From Kiritimatiellia bacterium (GTDB lineage Bacteria > Verrucomicrobiota > Kiritimatiellia > UBA8416 > JABMPJ01): a stretch of DNA of 32,690 nucleotides. The position numbers were made by a program, and so were the translations under genes. The stretch's first letter is position 1; each line of letters starts with the position of its first letter. Where the stretch lies: NCBI GenBank assembly GCA_016783675.1, contig JADHWE010000029.1, positions 1 through 32,690 of the forward strand, written 5' to 3'. The notes beneath the pieces are model-generated. The model did not search any database and was not told the origin of the DNA. It was given only the letters and a program-made list of their open reading frames with translations. Positions 7,712 to 17,194 of this stretch are shown piece after piece.

Positions 7712-8233
7712 TCAGCCCTTGGTGGCCAGGTCGGCCGGCATGTTGAACGGGCGCGCGCCCAGATCCTTGTCCACCATCAACAGGCCGCTGCCGACGTCGC
7801 CGGCCAGCTTGAGCTGGTCGATGATCTCGGCGACGCTTTCTTCTTCTTCAACCTGCTCGGTGACATACCAGTGCAGAAAGATGGCCGTGGCATTGTCATT
7901 CTCTGAGCGAGCCGTTGCGACCAGGTCGTTGATCAGACCGGTCACCATCTTCTCGTGTGCGAGGGTCTCGTCGAATGCATGGCCGAGGGACTTGAACTCG
8001 GAGGGGGGCTTCGCGATGGCATCCAGGATGACCTGGTGGCCCTGGCTGCTGACGTAGTCGTAGAATCGCCACACGTGGGTCATCTCTTCGCGGGCCTGGA
8101 TGAAGAACCAGTTCGAAGCCCCGCGCATTCCCTGCGTGCCGGCCCAGCTCGCCATCGCGAGGTAGAGGTAGGCCGAGTACAACTCGGCATTGATCTGGTC
8201 ATTCAGCGCTTTCGCCATCTTCTCCGTAATCAT
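7712..8233 (-). CDS. ftnA: ferritin
   Basis: This is a non-haem iron-storage protein that oxidises Fe(II) and stores it as a mineral core inside a 24-mer. It has 173 residues, a normal length. Ferroxidase ligands sit at the classical FtnA positions: Glu17, Glu50, His53, Glu94 and Gln127, with acidic residues after. It lies 101 bases downstream of rubrerythrin, a usual partner because storing iron limits Fenton chemistry, and 33 bases upstream of dsbD. GGGAG precedes the ATG. Two CTTACGTAAG palindromes lie in its leader. Confidence 0.95.
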   Translation of the reverse strand: MITEKMAKALNDQINAELYSAYLYLAMASWAGTQGMRGASNWFFIQAREEMTHVWRFYDYVSSQGHQVILDAIAKPPSEFKSLGHAFDETLAHEKMVTGLINDLVATARSENDNATAIFLHWYVTEQVEEEESVAEIIDQLKLAGDVGSGLLMVDKDLGARPFNMPADLATKG

Positions 8234-8250
8234 CTGCTCATCTCCCTGTT

Positions 8251-8271
8251 CTTACGTAAGCCTTACGTAAG
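8251..8271. promoter_or_regulatory. tandem palindromes upstream of ferritin, possible operator
   Basis: CTTACGTAAG occurs twice (8251-8260 and 8262-8271), each copy a perfect palindrome. The centres are 11 bases apart, about one helical turn, placed 18-38 bases before the ferritin start. The sequence does not resemble a Fur or PerR box. It could bind a repressor, or fold as an RNA structure in the leader. Confidence 0.4.
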
Positions 8272-8298
8272 CGTATCCTTGTTTCCGACCTCCGCCTG

Positions 8299-8338
8299 CC
8301 CTCCGTAGCTTCAGCGAAGGAGGGACCTCCGGCCCTAC
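8299..8338 (-). repeat. palindromic intergenic element after rubrerythrin, with GTAG at its 5' end
   Basis: On the minus strand the element opens with GTAGGGC (the same eight-base head GGTAGGGC as the REP arms) and continues into GGAGG/CCTCC and CCCTCC/GGAGGG stems with an inner CTTC-AGC-GAAG. The TAG of its foot is the rubrerythrin stop codon. It may be a third palindromic repeat family and may attenuate readthrough into ferritin. Confidence 0.45.
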
Positions 8339-8907
8339 CAGTTCTCGCCCAACAGCTCAAAGTACGCTTGCGGATGCGCGCAGGCCGGGCAGACCTTCGG
8401 CGCACTCGTGCCGGTGTGTACGTATCCACACTTGATGCAGCGCCAGGTTACCGGCTCGTCGCGCTTGAAGGTGCGCTCGCTATCGATGTTGGCCTTGAGT
8501 TCGAGATAGCGCTTCTCGTGCTGTTTCTCTGCAACGGCGATGGATGAGAAGAGCGCTGCGATCTCGTCAAATCCCTCATCGCGCGCGATCTTGGAAAAGC
8601 CGGGATACATGTCGGTCCACTCGTGGTTTTCACCTGCGGCTGCAGCGGCGAGGTTATCGGTGGTTTCGCCCGTGACACCAAACGGGAAGGCGCCCGTGAT
8701 CTCGGTCTCTCCGCCGGTCATCTTCTTGAACAGAGACGACGCGTGCTGAAGCTCCTGGTTGGCGGTCTCTTCAAAGATATCGGCAACCTGCTGGAAGCCG
8801 TCTTTGCGCGCCTTCTTGGCATAATAGGTGTACCGGTTACGGGCCTGTGATTCTCCTGCGAATGCGGCCATCAGGTTCTTCTCTGTCTGGCTTCCCTTCA
8901 ACTCCAT
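8335..8907 (-). CDS. rbr: rubrerythrin
   Basis: This is a cytoplasmic peroxidase reducing hydrogen peroxide to water in anaerobes. It has 190 residues from the ATG at 8907, chosen for AGAGGAG six bases upstream. Diiron ligands are visible as Glu19, Glu52, His55, Glu93, Glu96, Glu127 and His130. The C-terminal rubredoxin domain has Cys157, Cys160, Cys173 and Cys176 (CIKC ... CPAC). It starts 90 bases after the DUF255 gene, so it may belong to the same long transcript, and precedes ferritin. It probably uses the peroxide made by the superoxide reductase. Confidence 0.96.
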   Translation of the reverse strand: MELKGSQTEKNLMAAFAGESQARNRYTYYAKKARKDGFQQVADIFEETANQELQHASSLFKKMTGGETEITGAFPFGVTGETTDNLAAAAAGENHEWTDMYPGFSKIARDEGFDEIAALFSSIAVAEKQHEKRYLELKANIDSERTFKRDEPVTWRCIKCGYVHTGTSAPKVCPACAHPQAYFELLGENW

Positions 8908-8997
8908 GACGAACTCCTCTTTTGTTGACGCTAAAGGCATGGCGTGTCTCGCATTGCTCATCGGTTCTCCGGGACACACCTTAACACGCTTGCCAGT

Positions 8998-11139
<2,142 letters not shown>

Positions 11140-11208
11140 CGCTACTGCGACAAGGCAGACTCCGGGCGTATCTGTTTGGGAGGCATTCGTGACAATCTCC
11201 CTGTCTGG

Positions 11209-11697
11209 CTACGATGCAGGGCCGGCGGGCTTGGGCTTGGCAAGCAGGTCCTCGACGTGCTTGACGTAGGCCTTGGGGCCGCCCGCCTGGTAGCCGGTGC
11301 GCCCGAGTTCTTTGCCCTTGGCGTCGAGAAGCAGGACCGTTGGGAAGCCGCGTATGCCATAGGTCTCAGCCAGCTTCTCGTTCTGCTTTGTCACCTTCGC
11401 GGGCAACTGCTTACGCGACGGGAAATCGGCCAGGAAGAGGACGACGTTCTTCTTCGCGTAGTCCTGGAACGGCTTCTTCGAGAAGACCTCCTTGTCGAGC
11501 TTGATGCACCATCCGCACCAGTCCGACCCGGAGAAGTCGGCCAGGATCGGGACCTTGCGTTCCGCCGCCAGCTTTTTGGCTGCTTCGAAATCGGTTAACC
11601 AGGCGCTGTGTCCTTCGGCGCCGCCCTCGGACGCCGCGCATCCCAACGTTGTCGTCATTGTCAGCGCGATCAGAACCACGCTCATCAGCTTGTACAT
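11209..11697 (-). CDS. thioredoxin-like lipoprotein
   Basis: The 162-residue protein starts at ATG 11697, which has AGGAG at the right distance; an ATG six bases earlier is too close to it. A lipoprotein signal ends at TTLGC (Cys20), so the protein should be anchored to a membrane facing the periplasm. The thioredoxin-like domain has SGSDWCGWC (Cys61/Cys64) and a cis-proline in GFPT (Pro119), features of the DsbD-gamma/thioredoxin_7-like group. It is probably kept reduced by the DsbD at 6086-7678. It is the second gene of the minus-strand redox run: 26 bases after the small Cys protein and just before the DUF255 gene, whose presumed start is about 23 bases away. Confidence 0.88.
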   Translation of the reverse strand: MYKLMSVVLIALTMTTTLGCAASEGGAEGHSAWLTDFEAAKKLAAERKVPILADFSGSDWCGWCIKLDKEVFSKKPFQDYAKKNVVLFLADFPSRKQLPAKVTKQNEKLAETYGIRGFPTVLLLDAKGKELGRTGYQAGGPKAYVKHVEDLLAKPKPAGPAS

Positions 11698-11723
11698 ACT
11701 CATTCTCCTATTGTCTGCTCTTC

Positions 11724-11951
11724 CTATTCCGCAGCCTGTGCTGTCGCCAGTTCCCACTGTCCTCTCAAGCGATGGACCTCGCGCTCCTGTTCGGCGCGGC
11801 CCCTTACCTTGTAGGCGCAGTCCCGTATGACTCCCACCAGCACGGCGCAGCCGTCATCCTTACAGCTCGCCTCGCCCTGGTCGGCCAGAATCGTGAGCTG
11901 CCGGGAAATCTCCAGCGACTTCTCAATAAAGTTCCGAGTGTATCGTGCCAT
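11724..11951 (-). CDS. small conserved-looking cysteine-containing protein heading the redox operon
   Basis: This encodes a 75-residue protein. The start ATG at 11951 has GGAG six bases upstream; a GTG at 11963 is possible. It is mostly helical in appearance, with the segments RQLTILADQGEASCKDDGC and VIRDCAYKVRGRAEQERE, cysteines at 30, 35 and 45, and a charged C-terminal helix. I recall unnamed relatives with the same LADEGE...DDGC...IRDCAYK pattern but no function. It is the first gene after the predicted sigma-54 promoter at 11989-12004, with a predicted leader of about 27 bases. Its position and cysteines suggest a small redox or metal sensor or carrier; this is inference. Confidence 0.78.
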   Translation of the reverse strand: MARYTRNFIEKSLEISRQLTILADQGEASCKDDGCAVLVGVIRDCAYKVRGRAEQEREVHRLRGQWELATAQAAE

Positions 11952-11988
11952 ACATCGCTCCACGGTGCGAGTGTTTCCCCTGTTTACA

Positions 11989-12004
11989 TGCTAGATGCGT
12001 GCCA
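11989..12004 (-). promoter_or_regulatory. sigma-54 (-24/-12) promoter
   Basis: On the minus strand TGGCACG-CATC-TAGCA matches the RpoN consensus TGGCACG-N4-TTGCA at every defined position but one. The GG and GC invariants are at correct spacing. The start point would be near 11978, leaving about 27 bases before the ATG at 11951, which fits its ribosome binding site. The adjacent gene (12178-13905) encodes a sigma-54 activator. Confidence 0.75.
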
Positions 12005-12086
12005 AGAACGGAACAGAGGGGTGGTTGATGTGTAACTATTGGTGCACCAGTGTGTTGCGAAGCTAGTAGTTTACAAAACGTCCGTC

Positions 12087-12150
12087 CTGACTGTCTCACT
12101 TGGGGTCTCAAAATCGGCAGGGAGTTGACAGTCAGTGAGAAGATGAGACA
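12087..12150. promoter_or_regulatory. inverted repeats upstream of the sigma-54 promoter, candidate enhancer (UAS)
   Basis: CTGACTGTC (12087-12095) pairs with GACAGTCAG (12127-12135), and TGTCTCA (12092-12098) pairs with TGAGACA (12144-12150). A further GTCTCA lies near 12105. They lie roughly 85-160 bases upstream of the predicted promoter, the usual distance for an enhancer bound by a sigma-54 activator. The alternative is a long-loop terminator of the activator gene. No T-run directly follows the stem, so I prefer the enhancer reading. Confidence 0.5.
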
Positions 12151-12177
12151 CACAGAAGCGCCATCGCGAGCCGGGAT

Positions 12178-13905
12178 CTACAGATCCACGTCCTCCAGAA
12201 AGCGATAGAGCGTGGCGCGGGAGACGCCGAGTCGCTTGGCGGCCTCGAGCTTGTTGCCGTCCGTGGCGCGAATGGCTTCGCGGACGGAGCTGAGGTCGAG
12301 CTTGCGCCGCCGCCGGCCGGAACCGAGGCCCGTCGCGGTCGCGCGCATGGGCGGGAAGTGCTCGGGCAGGATTTCGCCGCCCTTGCACTTGACGAGGGCA
12401 AACTGCAACCAGTTCTGCAGCTCGCGGACGTTGCCGGGCCACGAGTAGGAGAGCATGGCATCCATGGCGCTGGATGAAATCACCACATCACCTTGCGACC
12501 GGGTCTTGAGTGCAAGCTTCAGGATGTGTTCGGCAATCAAGGGGATGTCGTTCCGCCGATCGCGCAGGGGCGGCAACCAGAGCGGCACCACGCTCAAGCG
12601 GTAATAGAGGTCGTCCCGGAAGCGGCCTTCGGCGATCTCCTCCTGCAGGTCCTTGTTCGTGGCGCTGATGACGCGCACGTTGACCTTGACGGTGGTCTCG
12701 CTGCCGACCCGTTCGAACGTGCCTTCCTGGAGCACGCGCATGAGTTTGACCTGCATGGTCGCCGAGATATCGCCGATTTCATCGAGGAAGATCGTGCCGC
12801 CGTCGGCCAGCTCGAAGCGCCCCTTCTTGTCGCGGATGGCGCCTGTGAACGCGCCTTTGACATGGCCGAACAGCTCGCTTTCGAGCAGCGACTCCGGGAG
12901 AGCGCCGCAGTTGATCGGGACGAAGAGCTTGTTACCCCGGTGTCCCTCGTTGTGAATCGCGGCCGCGACCAGCTCCTTGCCGGTACCGCTTTCGCCCTGG
13001 ATCAGAACGGGAACATCCGTGTCGGCCAGGTCGCGGATGAGGTCGTAGATTTCGAGCATCTTCTTGTCGTGGCCGATGATGCCGGAGAACTGGTTGATCT
13101 CCCCAACCCGCCGCGCCAGGGCTCGTTCGCGGGTCACATCGTGGAACGAGAGAAGCACGCCGATATCGCGGCCGTCTACATCGGACATCATGCGCAGCGT
13201 CGTATCAACCGTGCGGCGCTCCCCGTTACTTGTATTGATGTCGATCTCGCGCTTGACGGAGCCGGGTCCGGTGGGAACGGGGTCTTCACAGAACAGGCAC
13301 TTGCCTCCGCAAAGCCGCCCGGGGAAGACGTCGTGGCAATCCTTCCCGATAATATCCGCACGCTTGTAGCCGGTAATCTCTTCGGCGGCCTTGTTGAAAT
13401 GGAAGATGCGGCGGGAGAGATCGTGCGCCAGGATGCCGTCCGATACGTTGTCGAGCAGCATGCCTTCACACTCCCGGGCAAACTGCAGGGCGGCGAGGTA
13501 CCCCTTCTCGAAGAAGTCGTCCACGAGGCGTTTGATCTCATCACGGGCCTGGCGGAAGGCCTTCAGAACCACGTCTTCCTTGCCGACCATTTCGCCGGGA
13601 GGGTTGAGATTCCAGTGTACGGTCAGCGGAAATCCCGGCAGCACCGGAAGCTGGTCAGCCACGTTGCGGCACAGGGTAATCACGATATCGAAGTCCTGCT
13701 CTTCAATATCCGCGAGCTTTTTGGGCGTTGCCCCCGAGAGATCGATCCCGACTTCGGCCATGACCTTGATGGCCATGGGATGGAGCGGGGCAACATCAAT
13801 GCCCGCGCTGGTGATCACAGTATCTTCATCTGCCCGGGCCATGGCAAACGCCTCGGCCATCTGGCTGGTCGCGGCATTCTTGGCGCATAGGAATAGAAGT
13901 TTCAC
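12178..13905 (-). CDS. sigma-54 activator with a catalytically dead ArsC/low-molecular-weight phosphatase sensor domain, PAS, AAA+ and Fis HTH
   Basis: The protein has 575 residues from GTG 13905, which lies 2 bases after the cysE stop with AGGGA upstream. Residues 1-135 align by eye with thioredoxin-linked arsenate reductases. The P-loop CX5R reads CAKNAATS, so Thr13 replaces the catalytic Arg while Cys7 is kept. ITLC (Cys79) is kept, the second redox Cys is Leu86, and the general-acid Asp of the WxLDDP-like motif is Asn101 (WNLNPP). A PAS domain follows (about 150-255) with a CGGKCLFC insert. Then comes the AAA+ domain: Walker A GESGTGKE, sigma-54 contact GAFTGA, Walker [12 protein letters not shown] and [12 protein letters not shown] Fis-type HTH ([18 protein letters not shown]) ends it. 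With no phosphatase chemistry possible, the N-domain is probably a ligand or redox sensor. Its likely target is the sigma-54 promoter at 11989-12004. Confidence 0.93.
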   Translation of the reverse strand: MKLLFLCAKNAATSQMAEAFAMARADEDTVITSAGIDVAPLHPMAIKVMAEVGIDLSGATPKKLADIEEQDFDIVITLCRNVADQLPVLPGFPLTVHWNLNPPGEMVGKEDVVLKAFRQARDEIKRLVDDFFEKGYLAALQFARECEGMLLDNVSDGILAHDLSRRIFHFNKAAEEITGYKRADIIGKDCHDVFPGRLCGGKCLFCEDPVPTGPGSVKREIDINTSNGERRTVDTTLRMMSDVDGRDIGVLLSFHDVTRERALARRVGEINQFSGIIGHDKKMLEIYDLIRDLADTDVPVLIQGESGTGKELVAAAIHNEGHRGNKLFVPINCGALPESLLESELFGHVKGAFTGAIRDKKGRFELADGGTIFLDEIGDISATMQVKLMRVLQEGTFERVGSETTVKVNVRVISATNKDLQEEIAEGRFRDDLYYRLSVVPLWLPPLRDRRNDIPLIAEHILKLALKTRSQGDVVISSSAMDAMLSYSWPGNVRELQNWLQFALVKCKGGEILPEHFPPMRATATGLGSGRRRRKLDLSSVREAIRATDGNKLEAAKRLGVSRATLYRFLEDVDL

Positions 13906-13907
13906 GG

Positions 13908-14879
13908 CTAGATCCCTGCTCCGTGGTCGGTCCACGGCCCGTTGGCGATTGTCCAGCTTCCGTCGGCCTGGCGGATGTGGGGGCGCGGCTGCTGGTTATA
14001 GACCTTGGAGCCCGGGGGCACCGAATGCGTCAGCCAGACGTTGCCGCCAATCACCGAATTGACGCCGATGGTGGTGTCGCCACCCAGAATCGTGGCACCC
14101 GCATAGATGACGACGTGATCCCCCACGTTGGGGTGACGCTTGATTCCCTTGACGAGGTGACCCTCCTCGTCTTTCTCGAAACTCATCGCGCCCAGGGTCA
14201 CGCCCTGGTACAGCTTCACGTGGTCGCCAATCTCGGTGGTCTCGCCGATGACGACGCCCGTGCCGTGGTCGATGAAGAAGCCCTGTCCGATCTGCGCCCC
14301 GGGATGGATATCGATCCCGGTCAGGGAGTGGGCGTGTTCCGACATGATGCGCGGGATGAGCGGGACTTTCCCCAGGTAAAGCACATGCGCGACGCGGTGG
14401 ACAATCACGGCGTACACGCCGGGATAGCTCATCACCACCTCCATCGTCGACCGGGCGGCCGGGTCGCCCTCGTAAGCGGCCTGGATGTCCTGCTGCAGCA
14501 GCTCCTTGATCGCGGGTATCTTCTTGATCAGGTTTCCAACGGCGACCTCGGCATTCTCCTCGCAATCGTTGCAGTCCTTGCACTCATCAAAGGTGCACTG
14601 GTACTCCAGGGCGCGACGGACCTGTCCCTTGAGGGCAAGCGCCGTCTCGCGAATATGGTGTCGCAGATCGGCTTCAACATTGGTTTCGTCCGCCGGACCG
14701 TGCCCGTGGCATCCGGGGAAAAGAATGGCAATCAGGTCGTCCAGTACCTCGCAGACCGCTTTCTTCCCGGCTAGGTTCATACCGTTTTTTGTGTTAGCGG
14801 ACCGGGGGCATTCGCGGCAGCCGAGCAGGTGCGTCATCGCGTCGGGCAGCAGCTCCTGTATCCATTTTTCCTGGGTCAT
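13908..14879 (-). CDS. cysE: serine O-acetyltransferase (EpsC type) with a cysteine-rich N-terminus
   Basis: This makes O-acetylserine from serine and acetyl-CoA, the first step of cysteine synthesis. The protein has 323 residues. The start ATG at 14879 is preferred for GAAGGGA upstream; an ATG at 14933 would add 18 residues without one. The C-terminal half is the left-handed beta-helix of hexapeptide repeats with GIDIHPGAQIG, the active-site IDHGTGVVIGET (His205) and a KRHPNVGDHV loop. The N-terminal helical half is longer than in enteric CysE and holds eight cysteines before residue 107 (21, 24, 43, 57, 95, 100, 103, 106), which could bind metal or respond to redox. It sits between metXW and the ArsC-like regulator, so sulfur amino-acid synthesis and the regulator share a transcript. 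Confidence 0.93.
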   Translation of the reverse strand: MTQEKWIQELLPDAMTHLLGCRECPRSANTKNGMNLAGKKAVCEVLDDLIAILFPGCHGHGPADETNVEADLRHHIRETALALKGQVRRALEYQCTFDECKDCNDCEENAEVAVGNLIKKIPAIKELLQQDIQAAYEGDPAARSTMEVVMSYPGVYAVIVHRVAHVLYLGKVPLIPRIMSEHAHSLTGIDIHPGAQIGQGFFIDHGTGVVIGETTEIGDHVKLYQGVTLGAMSFEKDEEGHLVKGIKRHPNVGDHVVIYAGATILGGDTTIGVNSVIGGNVWLTHSVPPGSKVYNQQPRPHIRQADGSWTIANGPWTDHGAGI

Positions 14880-14938
14880 ACTGAGATCCCTTCCGCCGGG
14901 CGACCTCTGTTGTAAACCCCTGGCGATGAACATTCAAC

Positions 14939-16798
14939 TCAGAACGCATTCAAGCACGGTGTACACCGGCGCGGTTGGTCGTTCGGGTCGCGCGTGAGAC
15001 GCACCAGGACGCGATCGGCGCCGAGGTTACAGCATCCAAGACGGATGAGCATGGCGCTGACGCGGCTCTCGGGCAGACAGATGACATCGCGCACGCCGAA
15101 TCCTTCACGGCGGCACAGGTCCTTGAAGTCCAGCAAGGTGAAGAGATGGATGTTCGGGGTGTCGTGCCATTCGAAGGGCAGGGCGCCGCCTTTCGGCATC
15201 CGGCCGCACGCAAGCTGCAGCCGATGGGTCCAGTTGGCGAAGTTCGGAAAGCTGACAATGGCCTCGGGCGCGATTCGGAGCATCTCGCGCAGGACCAGGA
15301 GGGGCCGGTGAATCACCTGGATCGTCTGGCTCAGGACGGCGCAGTCGTAGCTGTTATCCGGGATCACGCCCAAGCCCTCGTCCATATCGACCTGCAGCAT
15401 ATCATGCCCGTCATCGACACAGCGGATCAGGTGGCCGATGTCGATATCGACCCCCATCCCGGTGGTCTGCCGCTGCTCGCGGAGATGGGTGAGCAGGTCG
15501 CCTCCGCCGCATCCCAGGTCCAGCACGCGGGCGTTTTCCGGCACGATGTCGGCTATCAGCTCGAACTCGCGTCGCCGCGCATCCCCGCGATGCGTAGTCG
15601 CTGGAGCCGGCTTGATGTGTCCGCCCGACGCCACCCAGGGGAGAAACGCGCGCACGACTTCGGACATGTGCTCGATATCGATCAGGAACGCGTCATGCCC
15701 GTGCGGCGCATGGAGGCGACAGTACGATGCCGCTTTGCCGTCCTGCAGCAGGGCACGGGCAATCTCCCACGACTGTTGCGGCGGGAAGAGCCAGTCTTCG
15801 CTCAACGCGACGATGAGAACCTTGGCCTGAATGCGCTCGAACGCCTCCTCGATACTGCCGTAATCCGCCGCGAGCTCGTACTCGTCCATGGCCTGCGTAA
15901 TATGCAGGTAGGAGTTGGCGTCGAAGCGCTGCACGAACTTGGCGCCCTGATGTTCGAGGTAGCTCTCTACCTGGAAGTTGGAGTGGAACGATGCACCCGC
16001 CTGTGGCACCGCGTCAGGATTCGTCTCGTCAAGGCGGCGGTCACGACCAAACTTGTCGGTCATCATCCCGGGTGACAGGTAGGTGATGTGGCCCACCTTG
16101 CGGGCCAGGGCCAGGCCGCGGTCCGGGCGGGCGCCCGATCCGTAGTAGTCGCCCGCCTTCCAGTCGGGATCACTGGTGATGGCCGATCGTCCCACGATAT
16201 CGAACGCCAGCGCCTGGGTAGACAGCGATCCGGCCGAGGCGATGCAGATGCCGCGTCCCACCTGTTCGGGATAGCGCAGCAGCCAATCCAGCACCTGCAT
16301 CCCGCCGAAGGACCCGCCGATCACGGCGGCGACCTGTTCGATGCCGAGCTGCTGCAGGAGCAGGCTGTGTACGTCGACGATATCCTCCACCGCGAGCGGC
16401 GGAAACGCGGAGCCGTAGGGCTGTCCGGTCTGCGGGTTGGTGGCGGCGGGGCCGGTCGTCCCGCGACAGCCGCCCAGGATGTTCGCACAGATCACGTGAT
16501 AGAAATCCGTGTCGATGCCGCGGCCGGGCCCGATCATCTCGTCCCACCATCCGACCGGACCATCCGGCGTATCAAGCCGACCGGCCACGTGCGCGTCGCC
16601 GGTCAGGGCGTGGCAGATGAAAATGACATTGTCGCGCTTTTGCGAGAGCTTGCCATATGCCTCGTAGGCCACCTCAACAGACGGCAGATGCTGTCCGCAC
16701 TTGAGCGGCAGCCCTTCGGGCGGCAACTCGAGCTGCAGGGCTTGCGTGCGGACCACGCCCACACCGGCACCGTTTTCAGTTGGTGGAAATTCATCCAT
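14939..16798 (-). CDS. metXW: homoserine O-acetyltransferase fused to MetW (MetX-MetW)
   Basis: The protein has 619 residues. Residues 1-390 form an alpha/beta hydrolase of the MetX family, with the nucleophile in GGSFGGMQ (Ser163), Asp335 in LSEDWLF and His368 in HGHDAFL, plus NILGGCRGTTGP. It acylates homoserine for methionine synthesis. Residues 405-600 form a MetW methyltransferase-like domain with the SAM loop VLDLGCGGGDLL (425-436), QVIHRP and SFPNFANW. MetX and MetW are usually separate adjacent genes, and MetW supports MetX activity. Here they are one polypeptide joined by a short linker near 391-404. The gene begins 5 bases after the cutA stop and is followed by cysE. Whether the transferred group is acetyl or succinyl cannot be decided from sequence by eye. 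Confidence 0.94.
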   Translation of the reverse strand: MDEFPPTENGAGVGVVRTQALQLELPPEGLPLKCGQHLPSVEVAYEAYGKLSQKRDNVIFICHALTGDAHVAGRLDTPDGPVGWWDEMIGPGRGIDTDFYHVICANILGGCRGTTGPAATNPQTGQPYGSAFPPLAVEDIVDVHSLLLQQLGIEQVAAVIGGSFGGMQVLDWLLRYPEQVGRGICIASAGSLSTQALAFDIVGRSAITSDPDWKAGDYYGSGARPDRGLALARKVGHITYLSPGMMTDKFGRDRRLDETNPDAVPQAGASFHSNFQVESYLEHQGAKFVQRFDANSYLHITQAMDEYELAADYGSIEEAFERIQAKVLIVALSEDWLFPPQQSWEIARALLQDGKAASYCRLHAPHGHDAFLIDIEHMSEVVRAFLPWVASGGHIKPAPATTHRGDARRREFELIADIVPENARVLDLGCGGGDLLTHLREQRQTTGMGVDIDIGHLIRCVDDGHDMLQVDMDEGLGVIPDNSYDCAVLSQTIQVIHRPLLVLREMLRIAPEAIVSFPNFANWTHRLQLACGRMPKGGALPFEWHDTPNIHLFTLLDFKDLCRREGFGVRDVICLPESRVSAMLIRLGCCNLGADRVLVRLTRDPNDQPRRCTPCLNAF

Positions 16799-16803
16799 GG
16801 CGG

Positions 16804-17121
16804 TTACTCACTTGGTGTCGTCTGCGCTTCCACCCACGCGGCATAGGGCCCGGAAACGTCATCGCTATTCATCGTTATGATCTCCGGCACCTCGTACGGG
16901 TGTTCCCGGTCCAGCAGCTTGTGCAGAGCCGCAACGCGTGCCTCGGTCGTCTTGACCAGGAGCAGGACTTCGCCGCCCTGCTCGATCTCTCCCTGCCAGC
17001 GATAGGTGCTGGCGATCGGAACGGCCTGGACACAGGCGGCCAGGTTCTGCTCGACCAGCATTCGGGCCAGCCGATCCGCCTGTTGCGTATCTGCAACCGT
17101 TGTTTGGACCAGTTTCAACAT
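16804..17121 (-). CDS. cutA: divalent-cation tolerance protein CutA
   Basis: This encodes a 105-residue protein of the trimeric CutA1 family, linked to divalent metal tolerance though its biochemical role is unclear. Family features are VQTTVADTQQADRLARML, LAACVQAVPIASTYRWQGE, LLLVKTTEAR and HPYEVPEI. The ATG at 17121 matches the normal N-terminus; an upstream reading to 17241 would overlap the promoter region and the divergent gene. It is the first gene of the cutA-metXW-cysE-regulator run. The ribosome binding site is weak. Confidence 0.95.
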   Translation of the reverse strand: MLKLVQTTVADTQQADRLARMLVEQNLAACVQAVPIASTYRWQGEIEQGGEVLLLVKTTEARVAALHKLLDREHPYEVPEIITMNSDDVSGPYAAWVEAQTTPSE

Positions 17122-17194
17122 TTCGTCTTTCGGTTCACTTCTACATGCTCTACACTTCCAAGGCAAGTTCAACAGTGATTTCGGAGAGATCGTA

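Noticed and set aside
8980-8995. Possible sigma-54 box (TGGCAAG-N4-TTAAG) upstream of rubrerythrin on the minus strand
   Set aside because: The invariant GC of the -12 element is missing, so it is too weak to call.
12071-12177. Long-loop hairpin CTGACTGTC/GACAGTCAG as a terminator of the activator gene
   Set aside because: The 31-base loop and the lack of a directly following T-run make it a poor terminator; the enhancer reading is preferred but not proven.
12493-13890. Long open frame antisense to the sigma-54 activator
   Set aside because: Same codon-bias artefact; all conserved motifs are in the minus-strand gene.
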